DNA from: G963677085 sp963677085
Lineage (GTDB): Bacteria; Planctomycetota; Planctomycetia; Pirellulales; Thermoguttaceae
Length of the DNA: 64,000 bases
Assembly (NCBI GenBank): GCA_963677085.2
Contig: CAXXFH010000004.1
Location: forward strand, 3,720,001 to 3,784,000
Reading direction: 5' to 3'
In this document: one piece after another, positions 26,580 to 35,567 of the stretch
Position numbering within the stretch: the first letter of the stretch is position 1
Layout: each line of letters starts with the position of its first letter
The notes under the pieces: generated by a model
Seen by the model: the letters and a program-made list of their open reading frames with translations, nothing else
Told to the model about the DNA's origin: nothing
The model's database searches: none
Program-made: the position numbers and the translations under genes

Positions 26580-28823
26580 TCAGCAATGAATCTCGCCGTC
26601 GGTAACCAAGAAAAGCTTCATCGCGCCCGGTTCCCGAACGAGTGGACAACGGCCACTGGCAACCTGAAGCTCTCCACCGTCGAACAACTCCTCCAAACGA
26701 ACATTCATCTGCCCAGGCAAGCGAAGCACCGGCGCGGAATCGTTCTGCATGTGAATACCAATCAACCGGTTGTTCACGTACACGGGATCATTGCCTTCGT
26801 AGAACAAATGCACCCCGGCCGCTCGGGCGATCTCGCGATAAACGGCAGCCGGAATGTTGCCCGAGGCACAGTAGACCGACGTGCAAGCCGCCAATCGCTT
26901 GTAGCCGAAGGCCGCGCTGCCGTCGGCTGCATACGCGCCAAGAACGGTCGCGTCGGAATCGTCGATACGAAACAGCGGAAACAGTTGCTCGCTGAAACCA
27001 AACGCCGCCGTCGCGGGAAGCTTGGCCATCATGTCGTTTACGTTCACGTTGATGCGGCTGTCGACGCCATCGTGCGGCACAAGGCCAAGACCCGTGATTG
27101 CGGCCATCGCCTCGACGGAAAGACCCTTCGGTTGGATGTAGTCGGGCGCGTAGAGCCATAGGACCGTTCGCCCATTGGCCTTCACCCGTTTCTCGATCAC
27201 CTCGCGTTTGTCTTTCGGGATCGAAAACGCATTGGGGAAGATCACCAGCTTGTATTGGTCCAATGGCAGCCTGGGATGGTCCAGGTCGGCCAGGGTGTAG
27301 ATGTCGTAGGGTGAGCCGACGCGGGCCAATTCGGCGGGCAACTGGATCAACAAGTCGTCGTTCAGTTTGGCCAGCTTCGACGGATAGAGCATCGACTGCG
27401 CGTCCTCGAACACGGCAATCTGGGCCACCGAACGCATCGACAGCCTACTGAGTTGCTCCTTCACCCGCACGAGGTTGGCCACCTCGTTCATGAGCGATTC
27501 GTCGTAATAGTAGCCGCCGAAGAAGTCGAACCACCAAAGGCCCGTTCGCTTCACCCGGGTGAGCGCAAATTCACGCCGCAAAACCATGCGCGTTTCGAAC
27601 GCGTCGCGCAGACGTGTACTGCTGCCGGGAATCCGTCGGCCGTTTTCGACCTGGGTGGGGGCTATGTACGTTGTGTGATCGATTTCCTGGAAGTAAACCT
27701 TATCGTTGAGCGTCACCGAATCGACCGGCGTCTGGTAGCCGCTCGCTCCCGAGGAACTGCGCGGCGATCCGTACTTCGCCGGCGAATAGATCATATTCAC
27801 ATCGGGCGAACGCCATACTCGCTCGAAGCTCAGATGGCCCGTGTTCAACAGTAGCGGCCCTGCCAGCGTGTTCAAATAACCAAAGAACACCCCCAAGAGT
27901 TTCTGGCGTTCGAGCACCTTTTGGGCTTGGCCCGCGAAGTAGAGAATAGCGTCGGTGATCACATCGTGATGAAAACGCCAATAGTCCAACGCTTGGCGAT
28001 CGCGTACCGGGTCGCGGAACACACCGTTGGATGTGTGGTACAGCACCGTATCCGAGGGCAATTGGGCCGACGCCTTGTTGAGATACCGCCGAAAACACTG
28101 TTGTTTGATCGGATGGTAGCGAAGGTCTCTCGTCGGGCCGGCCGTTGTCCCAGCCCAGTTGGTAAACCACTCGGTCGCCGTACCGCACAGCAACGAATAG
28201 GCAAACGTCTTGAGGCCGTATTTTTCCTCGACATGCTGAAGCGTATCTCGCAGATACATGGCCGTATCTTCGCGCCACTTCGGGTAGCCGGCCATCTCGA
28301 CCAGGTTGGAATACGTGTCGGAACACTCGGGATTGGCTTTCAGGTACCAATCCCGGGTGTCTAATTGAAGCATCACGTTGAAGTAGGCGTCGGGCGCGTT
28401 CTCCAGAAACAACTCCATCTGCCGGTCGAGGTTGCCGAAATCGTACTTGCCCGGCCCCAGCCAGATGGCGCCAAACTTGGAATACGGCACATCGAGTGTG
28501 CAGTTGCGTCCGGTGGCGAAGACGTTCATCAGCCGCACACCCGCCTCGTAGAACTCGCTGATGTTGCGCGATTCCGGGCGGAAGGAACGAAAGGCCAACG
28601 GATCGTAGATCGTGTCGTCGATCTGAATCTTCGGCACGCCACCGACCTGCTTCACCTTGGCCGTCAACCGATTTCCCGCCGAAGCCTTGGCGTTTGAAGC
28701 CTCAGCGGCCACGGCGCGGCCCAACAACGTCGGCACGCCCGCCGCAAGCGGTACGATTGCCGCCTGCCGAAGGAATTGACGCCGCGTGCGAAGCGGAGTC
28801 GGCGATTGGCTGAAATTCTTCAC
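26580..28823 (-). CDS. Tat-exported glycosidase-like protein (GH42/beta-galactosidase-like architecture)
   Basis: A 747-residue protein with a twin-arginine leader (TRRQFLRQAA), so it is exported folded. Residues about 80-430 look like a TIM barrel. The region near 510-620 (YDIYTLADLDHPRLPLDQYKLVIFPNAF, in part) resembles the trimerisation domain of GH42 beta-galactosidases. A short beta-domain with FLVTDGEIHC ends the protein. The start codon at 28823 is GTG with an AGAGAG ribosome-type stretch upstream. The family assignment is by architecture only, and catalytic acids were not assigned with confidence. It lies between the DUF6259-like protein and the MFS transporter. Confidence 0.7.
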   Translation of the reverse strand: MKNFSQSPTPLRTRRQFLRQAAIVPLAAGVPTLLGRAVAAEASNAKASAGNRLTAKVKQVGGVPKIQIDDTIYDPLAFRSFRPESRNISEFYEAGVRLMNVFATGRNCTLDVPYSKFGAIWLGPGKYDFGNLDRQMELFLENAPDAYFNVMLQLDTRDWYLKANPECSDTYSNLVEMAGYPKWREDTAMYLRDTLQHVEEKYGLKTFAYSLLCGTATEWFTNWAGTTAGPTRDLRYHPIKQQCFRRYLNKASAQLPSDTVLYHTSNGVFRDPVRDRQALDYWRFHHDVITDAILYFAGQAQKVLERQKLLGVFFGYLNTLAGPLLLNTGHLSFERVWRSPDVNMIYSPAKYGSPRSSSGASGYQTPVDSVTLNDKVYFQEIDHTTYIAPTQVENGRRIPGSSTRLRDAFETRMVLRREFALTRVKRTGLWWFDFFGGYYYDESLMNEVANLVRVKEQLSRLSMRSVAQIAVFEDAQSMLYPSKLAKLNDDLLIQLPAELARVGSPYDIYTLADLDHPRLPLDQYKLVIFPNAFSIPKDKREVIEKRVKANGRTVLWLYAPDYIQPKGLSVEAMAAITGLGLVPHDGVDSRINVNVNDMMAKLPATAAFGFSEQLFPLFRIDDSDATVLGAYAADGSAAFGYKRLAACTSVYCASGNIPAAVYREIARAAGVHLFYEGNDPVYVNNRLIGIHMQNDSAPVLRLPGQMNVRLEELFDGGELQVASGRCPLVREPGAMKLFLVTDGEIHC

Positions 28824-28849
28824 AAGATGTACTCTCTTTCACCGGTGAC

Positions 28850-28920
28850 ACGTGGGTGCCACGGACAGCCTGCATGCCCGTGTTCGGCACTGGCTGACAA
28901 GCAGCCAGTGGCACCCGGCG
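28850..28920. repeat. Inverted repeat between the two glycosidase-like genes
   Basis: GGGTGCCAC on the left pairs with GTGGCACCC on the right, with an inner GGCACTGGCTG/CAGCCAGTG pairing. It belongs to the GTGCCACTGGCT family also seen at 62423-62490, and a shorter GGGTGCC/GGCACCC pair occurs near 31503-31553. Confidence 0.6.
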
Positions 28921-28926
28921 GTACCC

Positions 28927-28959
28927 CTATCCCCTAGTCTCTAGCCTCTAGCCCCTCGA
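28927..28959 (-). repeat. Repeat C, copy 3, contributing a gene end
   Basis: On the minus strand it reads GAGGGGCTAGAGGCTAGAG then ACTAGGGG. The last codons and the TAG stop of the DUF6259-like protein (ending GLEARD) lie inside it. Confidence 0.65.
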
Positions 28960-31273
28960 AAACCCACACGCACACCCGTTGCGGGCCGATGCGTTTCTCG
29001 TCCAACGGAACCGGACCGTCGACTCCCTGTCGGGCGACCAACCGGTAGCCGGGCACGACAACCGCGGTCTCCTGCAGCTTGCTCGTGTTGTTCCACGTCA
29101 CCACCGCAAGCCGATCTCCCTGCTGAAAGCCGGTGACCGTGACGGCCGGATTCGACGATTCGATACCCACGGTGTCGATGTACCGGCCCGTGCCCAGCAG
29201 GTCCCAATACTGCTTGCGCAACTCGGATACCTTTCGCACGTAGTCGCGCGAGCCGTTGACCAGACCATTTCGCACCTTGAAGGCGTCGTCGCGGTAGCGG
29301 ACTTCCAACTCGTAGCGGAATCCGTAAGTCAAAGCGAAGTTGGCGTCCGTCGGATTCATCCACGGTTTGGGGTTGCGTTGCGTCATGATCACGTCGGACA
29401 ACACGTAGCGCGACATGGCCGGGAACGAGGCGCCGCCAGGCCCAAAGCCGGCGCCACAACCGTGCAGCATATCGCCGTATTGCGAGTAAACGTCGGTGAG
29501 CAATTCGGCAACCAACGCTCGATCCGGACCGACAGCCCGCAATTCTTTGCGAAGCCGGGTCAGCAACTTCTGTTGCCCGATGGGAAAGGCCAGCGACGGC
29601 TTCACGCCGGGCGCGTCGAACGCCGGATAGGCGTACATGCCGCCAACCTGATCGAACAGGATCCCGTCCGGCCCAAACCCCAATACGTGACGTGCCCAAG
29701 AGGAAAGCGTGTCGTGCCACTCGGGATGAATCGGATTGGCGATGCCCTGCAATTTCAGTGAGTAACACCGCAACAGGCTGCTGTGCGAGTACTTGTTGTA
29801 TTGCTCAAAATAGGGCGTTCCCCAAAGGTTTCGGGCGGCCACTTTTTGGCCCTCAGGACCCTTGAAATAATCGCGTGCCGCGTCGAGCAACCGCCCCTGC
29901 ACGTAGCAGATCGTATGCCCGCCCTTATCAGCCACGGCTTTCAGTCCCTGGCGAAGTTGCTCTTCGCCGCCCAATTTGTCGCCCGGCTCGTACACGGGAT
30001 ACTTGTTGTCGTGGCCGCCTTCGGTCCAACCGAAGAGTCCCACGGTATCGATTCCCCAGGCCTTCGCCTGCTGGTAGAGATACGGCAACTCGTCGTATTG
30101 CCACATGACGTCGCCGTACTGCTGGTTGAGGATCACCAGGTACATACCAGTCATCTCTTCGACCCATTGCGGCCGGGTGCGGATCTTGCGCCAAGTGCTC
30201 AACCACTGGCGATACTTGTCGGCCGCCACGTGCCATGTGCCAACGTGCGGCGAAATGACAAACGGTTTCGATTTCCAGCGTTCGCCCGGCTCGACAAACA
30301 CATACTTCACCCAGCCGAAAAGGTTCGGGCCGACCTGCATCTCGCCGCTCATGCACGTGTCGTCGTACGAGGCGTAGTAGATACCTTCGCGCGAGTTGGT
30401 CAACTCGCACCATTGCATCGACCCACGCCACGGATAGGTCACACGACGTGCGCCCGCGTAAGGCACCTTCACGCCGGCTGCCTCGGGCCAGATCAACTCG
30501 TCTCGCAACGATCGATCGCCCAAGCCGCGGATCGAGCCGATCTCGGGAAAGAAAAACTCCGTGATCTCGACGTCCGACTTATTGTTGATCTCGGCGTTCC
30601 ACACAAGCTCGTCGTCTTGCAGCCGGACGGTGAAAACCAACTGAATGGGCAATTCTTCGTTGCGGCAACGGACCTCACGTACGATGAAACGCAGCGTGTC
30701 GTCCGACGGCTGCTCGACCTCGTGCTTCTGTGCCTGCGGAAGGACTTCGTTTTCCCAGCTTTCGCCGCGCCGATAAATCAAGTGCCAGAAGCCCTGGGTA
30801 AGGCCCGAGATGTAGTTGCGATTCGGGTCGACCAGCTTGTTGACCAGCACGACAGGCGAGCCGTTTTCGTCGATCACGAAACGCAGCTTGTCGTTTTCCA
30901 GCGTGAAGGTTTTCGCCGGAACGATGGTGATGTCGTGCTGGCGCGTTTCGCCCGTCGCGAGACTTGTCAGCTTCGTTGCCTGGGTTTGCCAACCGAAGAG
31001 ACAAGTGCGGACGAACAACGCGTCGGTCGGCAGCCCCTCAATGCGGTACTGACCCTCGCCGTCGGTCACGGCCACCCGTTTGTTTCCCCGCGCGACGTCG
31101 GTCGCGTAGACCGATACGCCGGCAGCCGGCTTGCCGTTGGCCTCGGCGACTTTACCGGTCAGAACGGCGGCGTCCGCGGTGGCTGCCAACAAGCCAGCAG
31201 CCAAACCCAAGATCCCCACTCCCAGGGTCGCCAGCCACGCGATACGTTGTGAACACAGCGGTCGTGTCGTCAT
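28934..31273 (-). CDS. Large exported glycosidase-like protein with carboxypeptidase-regulatory-like N-domain (DUF6259-like)
   Basis: A 779-residue protein. The start at 31273 (MTTRPLCSQRI) has GGAGGAT eight bases upstream, then a signal peptide (LGVGILGLAAGLLAATADA). Residues about 38-125 are a carboxypeptidase-regulatory-like beta-sandwich (LTGKVAEANGKPAAGVSVYA, AVTDGEGQYRIEG). The rest resembles the DUF6259 group: a beta-domain followed by a TIM barrel with YLVILNQQYGDVMW, VGLFGWTEGGHD and GPDGILFDQVGG, where the aspartate could be catalytic. It is expected to act on glycans outside the cytoplasm. It is first in the minus-strand block behind the XylR-type regulator. The C-terminal residues are repeat-derived. 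Confidence 0.78.
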   Translation of the reverse strand: MTTRPLCSQRIAWLATLGVGILGLAAGLLAATADAAVLTGKVAEANGKPAAGVSVYATDVARGNKRVAVTDGEGQYRIEGLPTDALFVRTCLFGWQTQATKLTSLATGETRQHDITIVPAKTFTLENDKLRFVIDENGSPVVLVNKLVDPNRNYISGLTQGFWHLIYRRGESWENEVLPQAQKHEVEQPSDDTLRFIVREVRCRNEELPIQLVFTVRLQDDELVWNAEINNKSDVEITEFFFPEIGSIRGLGDRSLRDELIWPEAAGVKVPYAGARRVTYPWRGSMQWCELTNSREGIYYASYDDTCMSGEMQVGPNLFGWVKYVFVEPGERWKSKPFVISPHVGTWHVAADKYRQWLSTWRKIRTRPQWVEEMTGMYLVILNQQYGDVMWQYDELPYLYQQAKAWGIDTVGLFGWTEGGHDNKYPVYEPGDKLGGEEQLRQGLKAVADKGGHTICYVQGRLLDAARDYFKGPEGQKVAARNLWGTPYFEQYNKYSHSSLLRCYSLKLQGIANPIHPEWHDTLSSWARHVLGFGPDGILFDQVGGMYAYPAFDAPGVKPSLAFPIGQQKLLTRLRKELRAVGPDRALVAELLTDVYSQYGDMLHGCGAGFGPGGASFPAMSRYVLSDVIMTQRNPKPWMNPTDANFALTYGFRYELEVRYRDDAFKVRNGLVNGSRDYVRKVSELRKQYWDLLGTGRYIDTVGIESSNPAVTVTGFQQGDRLAVVTWNNTSKLQETAVVVPGYRLVARQGVDGPVPLDEKRIGPQRVCVWVFEGLEARD

Positions 31274-31572
31274 CGGTAATCCTCCACAAGGCGGCAAGGT
31301 CGCCAACCACCCCGGTGCGACCACTCGGCGAGAAAGCCGTGGGCACGGGTGGCTGCAAAACAGTCTGCTAAAAACCACCTTCTGTTGGTTTGTGTTCCAG
31401 AAGGTCTTTCTGCAGTATAGCCAGCCCCGGCGAGGCCACAATGACACTATCGGCCAGAGTTTTTGGCGATTTCGGTCACGAAAGCGGAGGAAAAACGCGA
31501 AGCGGGTGCCAGAGGCGGTTTGCCCGACCTTGTCAACCAGGGGGCACCCGTCAAATTGAAGTGGTTAGCCCA

Positions 31573-32745
31573 CTACAGCCGTGAATTCTTGCGGAACTGG
31601 CCCGGCGTTTGTCCGGTCTTCGCTTTGAAGAGCTTGCACATGCTTTCCAGGTGGGTGAAGCCGGCCATCAGTGCGATTCGCATCAGCGGCAAGTCGGTCT
31701 TGGCCAACAGTTCTTTTACACGCTGGATCTGTACGCGTACAATCTCGTCACGTGGCGTGCGATGGAGCACCGCGGCAAAACGGCGTTGCAACGTGCTGCG
31801 CGACAGGGCAACCCGATCGGCCACGTCCTGCACAGAAATACCCTCGCTGTAGTGTTCGCGAATGAATCGCAACGCGAGGGTGACGTCGGTGTCTTTGATT
31901 GCCATGGCGTCGGTCGATCCGCGAGCCACGAGTCCTGCAGGATGGAAGAGAATCTCGTCGCGCGGAGGGTCTTGCCCTTGCATCATCCGATCGAGCAAGG
32001 CGGCCGCCTCGTAGCCGATTTTTTCCATGTTCAATTCGACACTGGTAAGCATCGGATCGCACAGGTTGCAGAGCACCTCGTCGTTGCCCACGCCGGCGAC
32101 GGCCACTTCGTCGGGCACGGCAATCCCTTGTTCGCTACACGCACTGAGCACCTGTTGGCCACGGATATCGCTACCCGTCATCAGGGCCAACGGCTTGGGA
32201 AGCGATGCCACCCAAGTGCCGATTCCTTCCAGGTCGAGCTGTCCGACGGATTCGAGGTTCATTACTCCCGAAATGCCCTCGGGCGGAGGTGTTTCGTAGA
32301 CGGCCACCCGCCGGCCGGATTGGGCCAGGTAGTCGACAAACGCCCTGCGCCGCTGTTCACAATAAAACACTCCGCGTGGGCCGCAATAGGCGAAGTTCTC
32401 GTAGCCACGATCCACGAAGAAGTCGGCGATCATGCGAGCCGCGGCCTCGTTGTCGTCCAGCAATCGTGGAATACCGGCGCATTTGTGCAATGAGAACAGG
32501 TCGACCACGGGAAGCTTCATCCGACGAACTTGGCGAATCAGCCGGGGGCTTTCCAGTTGGGCGATAATGCCCTCGGGACGCCAAGCCTTCAGTTGCGGCG
32601 AAATGGCGTCGGCCAGGCCGCCTGCCCGATGGTAAACGGCCCACGGCCCAGCTTCCCGCACGTAGGCACCGATTCCCCGCAGAATACCGCGGCCGTAGCT
32701 CATGGCCGACTGCACCAATAACGCAACGCGGGGACGTTTTTTCAT
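31573..32745 (-). CDS. XylR-type AraC family regulator, second paralogue
   Basis: A 390-residue regulator. The sensor domain at residues about 5-270 is LacI-like (RVALLVQSAMSYGRGILRG, AVAGVGNDEVLCNLCDP). The AraC DNA-binding domain at about 285-390 contains ISVQDVADRVALSRSTLQRRF (first HTH, shown in part) and LMRIALMAGFTHLESMCKLFK (second, in part). The start at 32745 (MKKRPR) is preferred to a longer frame. It is on the same strand, 299 bases upstream of the DUF6259-like gene, so it probably controls the 23122-31273 locus. Hairpin repeat B sits 30 bases before its start. Confidence 0.92.
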   Translation of the reverse strand: MKKRPRVALLVQSAMSYGRGILRGIGAYVREAGPWAVYHRAGGLADAISPQLKAWRPEGIIAQLESPRLIRQVRRMKLPVVDLFSLHKCAGIPRLLDDNEAAARMIADFFVDRGYENFAYCGPRGVFYCEQRRRAFVDYLAQSGRRVAVYETPPPEGISGVMNLESVGQLDLEGIGTWVASLPKPLALMTGSDIRGQQVLSACSEQGIAVPDEVAVAGVGNDEVLCNLCDPMLTSVELNMEKIGYEAAALLDRMMQGQDPPRDEILFHPAGLVARGSTDAMAIKDTDVTLALRFIREHYSEGISVQDVADRVALSRSTLQRRFAAVLHRTPRDEIVRVQIQRVKELLAKTDLPLMRIALMAGFTHLESMCKLFKAKTGQTPGQFRKNSRL

Positions 32746-32774
32746 GGAGTCACCAGACCGCTCGTACACAAACT

Positions 32775-32864
32775 AAGGACGGCCCGAAAAATAACTTACG
32801 GTTTTCCAAGGCTGAAACCCCAGGGCCGGCGCGAAACACGGCCCGGCGGATCGGCAAGTTATTT
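32775..32864 (-). repeat. Hairpin repeat B, copy 2
   Basis: Left arm AAATAACTTACG (32789-32800) and right arm CGGCAAGTTATTT (32852-32864) pair. The inner GGGCCGG/CGGCCC hairpin and the CGCGAAACACGG core match copy 1 at 16451-16540. Base differences in the outer arms tend to keep AAATAACTT/AAGTTATTT pairing, as in a structured element. Confidence 0.7.
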
Positions 32865-33053
32865 GCCGGTCGATCCTAGCCGGCTGCACCAAATCGCCAA
32901 ACATTTTGACCGATATCTTCATTGCGGTAGATTCGATCGTAGTTACGATGGGTTGTTGGGTCAAGGGACAATCCCCTCAACACCGGCGATTCGCGAAGTT
33001 GGCGGTCGTTGTGACGTTCGGGTCAGTTCACCCCTGCATCTTTTCAAGAGGCC

Positions 33054-33833
33054 ATGACCATGTCACGACTGAGCACTTTGGTCGTTCTCGTCGCCACGAT
33101 TCTTATTGGCACTCTTCCGGCTCAGGCCGAATTGCTTACCAACGGCAACTTCGAATCAGTTACCGCCGACCAATTCGACGGTTGGACTTATAACAACGCC
33201 GGCTCCGCAGTGGTGGAAACCGGCTCGGTTATCTCGGGCACGAACTCGGCCGAAATCGTCGCGTCGATCGGCTCCATCGAACAGGCGCCCAGCGACGCGA
33301 ACCTAACCCAGTTCACGTTGGACTTCGATTTCGCCGTGTTTCCCAATGCCGGACGCACTCTGAATCTGCTGCTTTACTACAGTCTGGACCGAGGCGTTCG
33401 GATGATTAACCTACGGGTTAACGGAAGCAGCGCAGAAGTGCAGGTCGTCAACGGCTCAAGTTTTCAGAGTATCGGAAGTTTGGTCGCGAAAACGACAGGG
33501 GACGACAACAACGACAAACTTTGGTCGACCGAGACCCCCGTCAACAATCACATGACCATCACGGCCGACTTCACCCCGGGCAGTGCCTCCTACGACGTGA
33601 CACTCAACGGCAACACCGTGTCGGGAATCAGCTACTTCCAGGTCGCCGCCCCTTCGGAGGACTTTCACACGCTCAGCAGCGTTCGCTTCCAAGGCAGCAG
33701 CAGTGCGGCAAACTATCTGGTCGACAACGTCACTCTGGCGGCCGTTCCCGAACCTTCATCGCTCGCGTTGCTGAGCCTGGGCATCCTCGGCGGACTGCTT
33801 ACAGCGGCACGTGGCCGCAAACGATCGGCGTAA
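33054..33833 (+). CDS. PEP-CTERM anchored secreted protein
   Basis: A 259-residue exported protein related in layout to the one at 136-927. The start at 33054 (MTMSRL) or the in-frame ATG at 33060 are both possible; AAGAGG lies upstream. A signal peptide ends near AQA-EL, followed by LLTNGNFESV, a jelly-roll-like mature domain and NYLVDNVTLAAVPEPSS. The PEP-CTERM ends with a hydrophobic helix and RGRKRSA. Function unknown. The strong hairpin downstream indicates a monocistronic message. The 308-base gap upstream holds hairpin repeat B and the promoter. Confidence 0.85.
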   Translation: MTMSRLSTLVVLVATILIGTLPAQAELLTNGNFESVTADQFDGWTYNNAGSAVVETGSVISGTNSAEIVASIGSIEQAPSDANLTQFTLDFDFAVFPNAGRTLNLLLYYSLDRGVRMINLRVNGSSAEVQVVNGSSFQSIGSLVAKTTGDDNNDKLWSTETPVNNHMTITADFTPGSASYDVTLNGNTVSGISYFQVAAPSEDFHTLSSVRFQGSSSAANYLVDNVTLAAVPEPSSLALLSLGILGGLLTAARGRKRSA

Positions 33834-33865
33834 CTGTCGGAGCACGCCCCAACGGGCAATTCTGG

Positions 33866-33908
33866 AACGAACCGTCCCGTTTCTTCGAGAAACTGGACGG
33901 TTCGTTTC
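33866..33908 (+). terminator. Terminator behind the PEP-CTERM gene
   Basis: AACGAACCGTCC (33866-33877) pairs with GGACGGTTCGTT (33895-33906); the stem continues through GTTTCT/AGAAAC with one mismatch to a three-base loop. TTCTT follows. It is one of the strongest hairpins in the window. Confidence 0.75.
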
Positions 33909-34206
33909 TTATCGCGGATCCTCGTTTCCGAGGCCCATACTGTTTCCTCGTCCCACACTTCTCCTCCTTCTCGGCCGGTCGACCTTCTCCACCCGTCGAC
34001 GCGATCGTTGCTTCCGTACCAGACCATTTTGGGTTATCCTTGTATCGTTTGGCGACAAGTGCACTATCACCGTATCGCCGCGATTGGGTTTTGCCGTATT
34101 CACGCCGGTTGTGCGACAGCGACGGACGATTACCCCAGGGATCTTGCCGGCCAGTCTTCCGTCTGCCAACCTCTCATGGAGCAACCTCACACGGGAACTT
34201 CGAGCC

Positions 34207-35358
34207 ATGGGGCAAGTGTGTCGTGTCGCGCTGTTGATGAATCAAGACCTGAGTTTCTCTCGGGCGGTAATCCGCGGAGTCAGGGAATACGGCTTGCAGC
34301 GGCCGGATTGGGTCTTTCGCGCCGGCCCAACCACGCTGGAAATCCTTCCCGGCGTTCGCGACTGGCGGCCGCATGGCATCATCGCCGGATTGTATCACGA
34401 AGGCATCGCGCGACGCCTCGTCCGGCTCCGCAAACCGCTGGTCGACACCGGATGCTGCGTAACGGGGTTGCACGTGCCCGTGGTCGATGTGGACCACGAC
34501 GCCGTGGGCCGTCTGGCGGCCGAGTATTTTCTCGGCAAGGGCTTCATGCATTTCGGCTACTATGGGATTCGGTCGGCCGTGTACTCCCAAGTCCGCGAAG
34601 AGAGTTTCCGCAACCGATTGCGAGAGGAAGGGTACGACATCTCCACGTTTTACGGCGATTACCTGCAACAATCGCTTGCCACCACCACCTGGAGAGCTTT
34701 AGACCGACAGACGCGCACGTGGCTGAAAGGACTCCCCAAGCCTGTGGCGATCTTCGCCTGCAACGACATCCCGGCGCGTACGTTGGCCGATACGTGTGTT
34801 TTGTTGGGACTCAACATCCCCAGCGACATCGCCCTGTTGGGCGTCGACAACGACGACCTGGAATGTTCGCTCACCGTGCCGCCCCTGTCGAGTATTGCCA
34901 TCCCCAGCGAGCGGATCGGCTACGAGGCGGCCAAGTTGCTCGATGCCATGATGCAGGGCAAGTCCAAACCCGAGTCGGTCTATCTGCCGCCGGTCCACAC
35001 CGTAACGCGCCAATCGACCGACACGATGGCGATCTCCGATCCGGCCGTGCTGGCCGCACTGTCGTTTATGCGTGAAAACGCCATGAAAGGAATCAATGCG
35101 GAAAGTGTGGTTCTGCACGTCGGCGTGGGGCGTCGCGAGTTGGAGCGGAAGTTTCGGCGACTGTTGGGCAGTTCGCTGCTGAAAGAACTCCGCCGAATTC
35201 GGGTGGAACACGCCAAACGGCTACTGGCCGGCACGACGTTGTCGATGCCCGCGGTCGCCCGGCAGTGTGGTTTTTCCACACCGCAACGTCTGGCCTTGGT
35301 ATTCCGGCAGTTCGAAAACACCTCGCCAACGGCCTATCGACGCCGGGTTCGTGGATAA
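34207..35358 (+). CDS. XylR-type AraC family regulator, third paralogue
   Basis: A 383-residue regulator. The start at 34207 (MGQVCRVALLMNQDLSFSRA) gives the family N-terminus; the open frame extends far upstream through the terminator region of the previous gene, which is rejected. The LacI-like sensor covers residues about 5-260 (DIALLGVDNDDLECSL, GYEAAKLLDAMMQGK). The AraC domain covers about 275-380 (VGRRELERKFRRLLGSS, MPAVARQCGFSTPQRLALVF). It converges on the TIM-barrel isomerase/aminotransferase pair at 35568-37722, its most likely target. Repeat A follows 21 bases after its stop. Confidence 0.92.
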   Translation: MGQVCRVALLMNQDLSFSRAVIRGVREYGLQRPDWVFRAGPTTLEILPGVRDWRPHGIIAGLYHEGIARRLVRLRKPLVDTGCCVTGLHVPVVDVDHDAVGRLAAEYFLGKGFMHFGYYGIRSAVYSQVREESFRNRLREEGYDISTFYGDYLQQSLATTTWRALDRQTRTWLKGLPKPVAIFACNDIPARTLADTCVLLGLNIPSDIALLGVDNDDLECSLTVPPLSSIAIPSERIGYEAAKLLDAMMQGKSKPESVYLPPVHTVTRQSTDTMAISDPAVLAALSFMRENAMKGINAESVVLHVGVGRRELERKFRRLLGSSLLKELRRIRVEHAKRLLAGTTLSMPAVARQCGFSTPQRLALVFRQFENTSPTAYRRRVRG

Positions 35359-35379
35359 GGTCTTCGGTTCTGGTAGATT

Positions 35380-35478
35380 TTATTGGTTCCTGGTTTGATT
35401 GTGGAACACATCACTGCGTTCCGAACCGGGCTCCCGCTGGTCGCCCTCGTTCCACAAGCAATGCAGGGCGCAGTAATT
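35380..35478 (+). repeat. Dispersed repeat A, copy 2
   Basis: This copy begins TTATTGGTTCC, carries GTGGAAC (35401-35407) and GTTCCAC (35449-35455) arms and the CGGGCTCCCG core. It has the same orientation as the regulator gene that ends 21 bases before it. Confidence 0.85.
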
Positions 35479-35501
35479 CAACGGATGACACGGGATTTTT
35501 C

Positions 35502-35537
35502 CTCCTGGTTCCCACACTACCGTGTGGGAACCAGGAG
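35502..35537. repeat. Perfect 16-base inverted repeat
   Basis: CTCCTGGTTCCCACAC, four-base loop TACC and GTGTGGGAACCAGGAG pair perfectly. It lies between two converging genes, 30 bases past the stop of the isomerase-like gene, and might end both transcripts although T-tracts are poor. A weaker GTTTCCC/GGGAAC relative lies at 63958-63982. Confidence 0.75.
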
Positions 35538-35567
35538 CAACCAAGAGCAATACGTCCACGCCACCAA

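Noticed and set aside
29783..31252. 489-residue plus-strand frame opposite the DUF6259-like gene
   Set aside because: Antisense shadow; no ribosome site and no recognisable domain, while the minus strand has a signal peptide and domain motifs.
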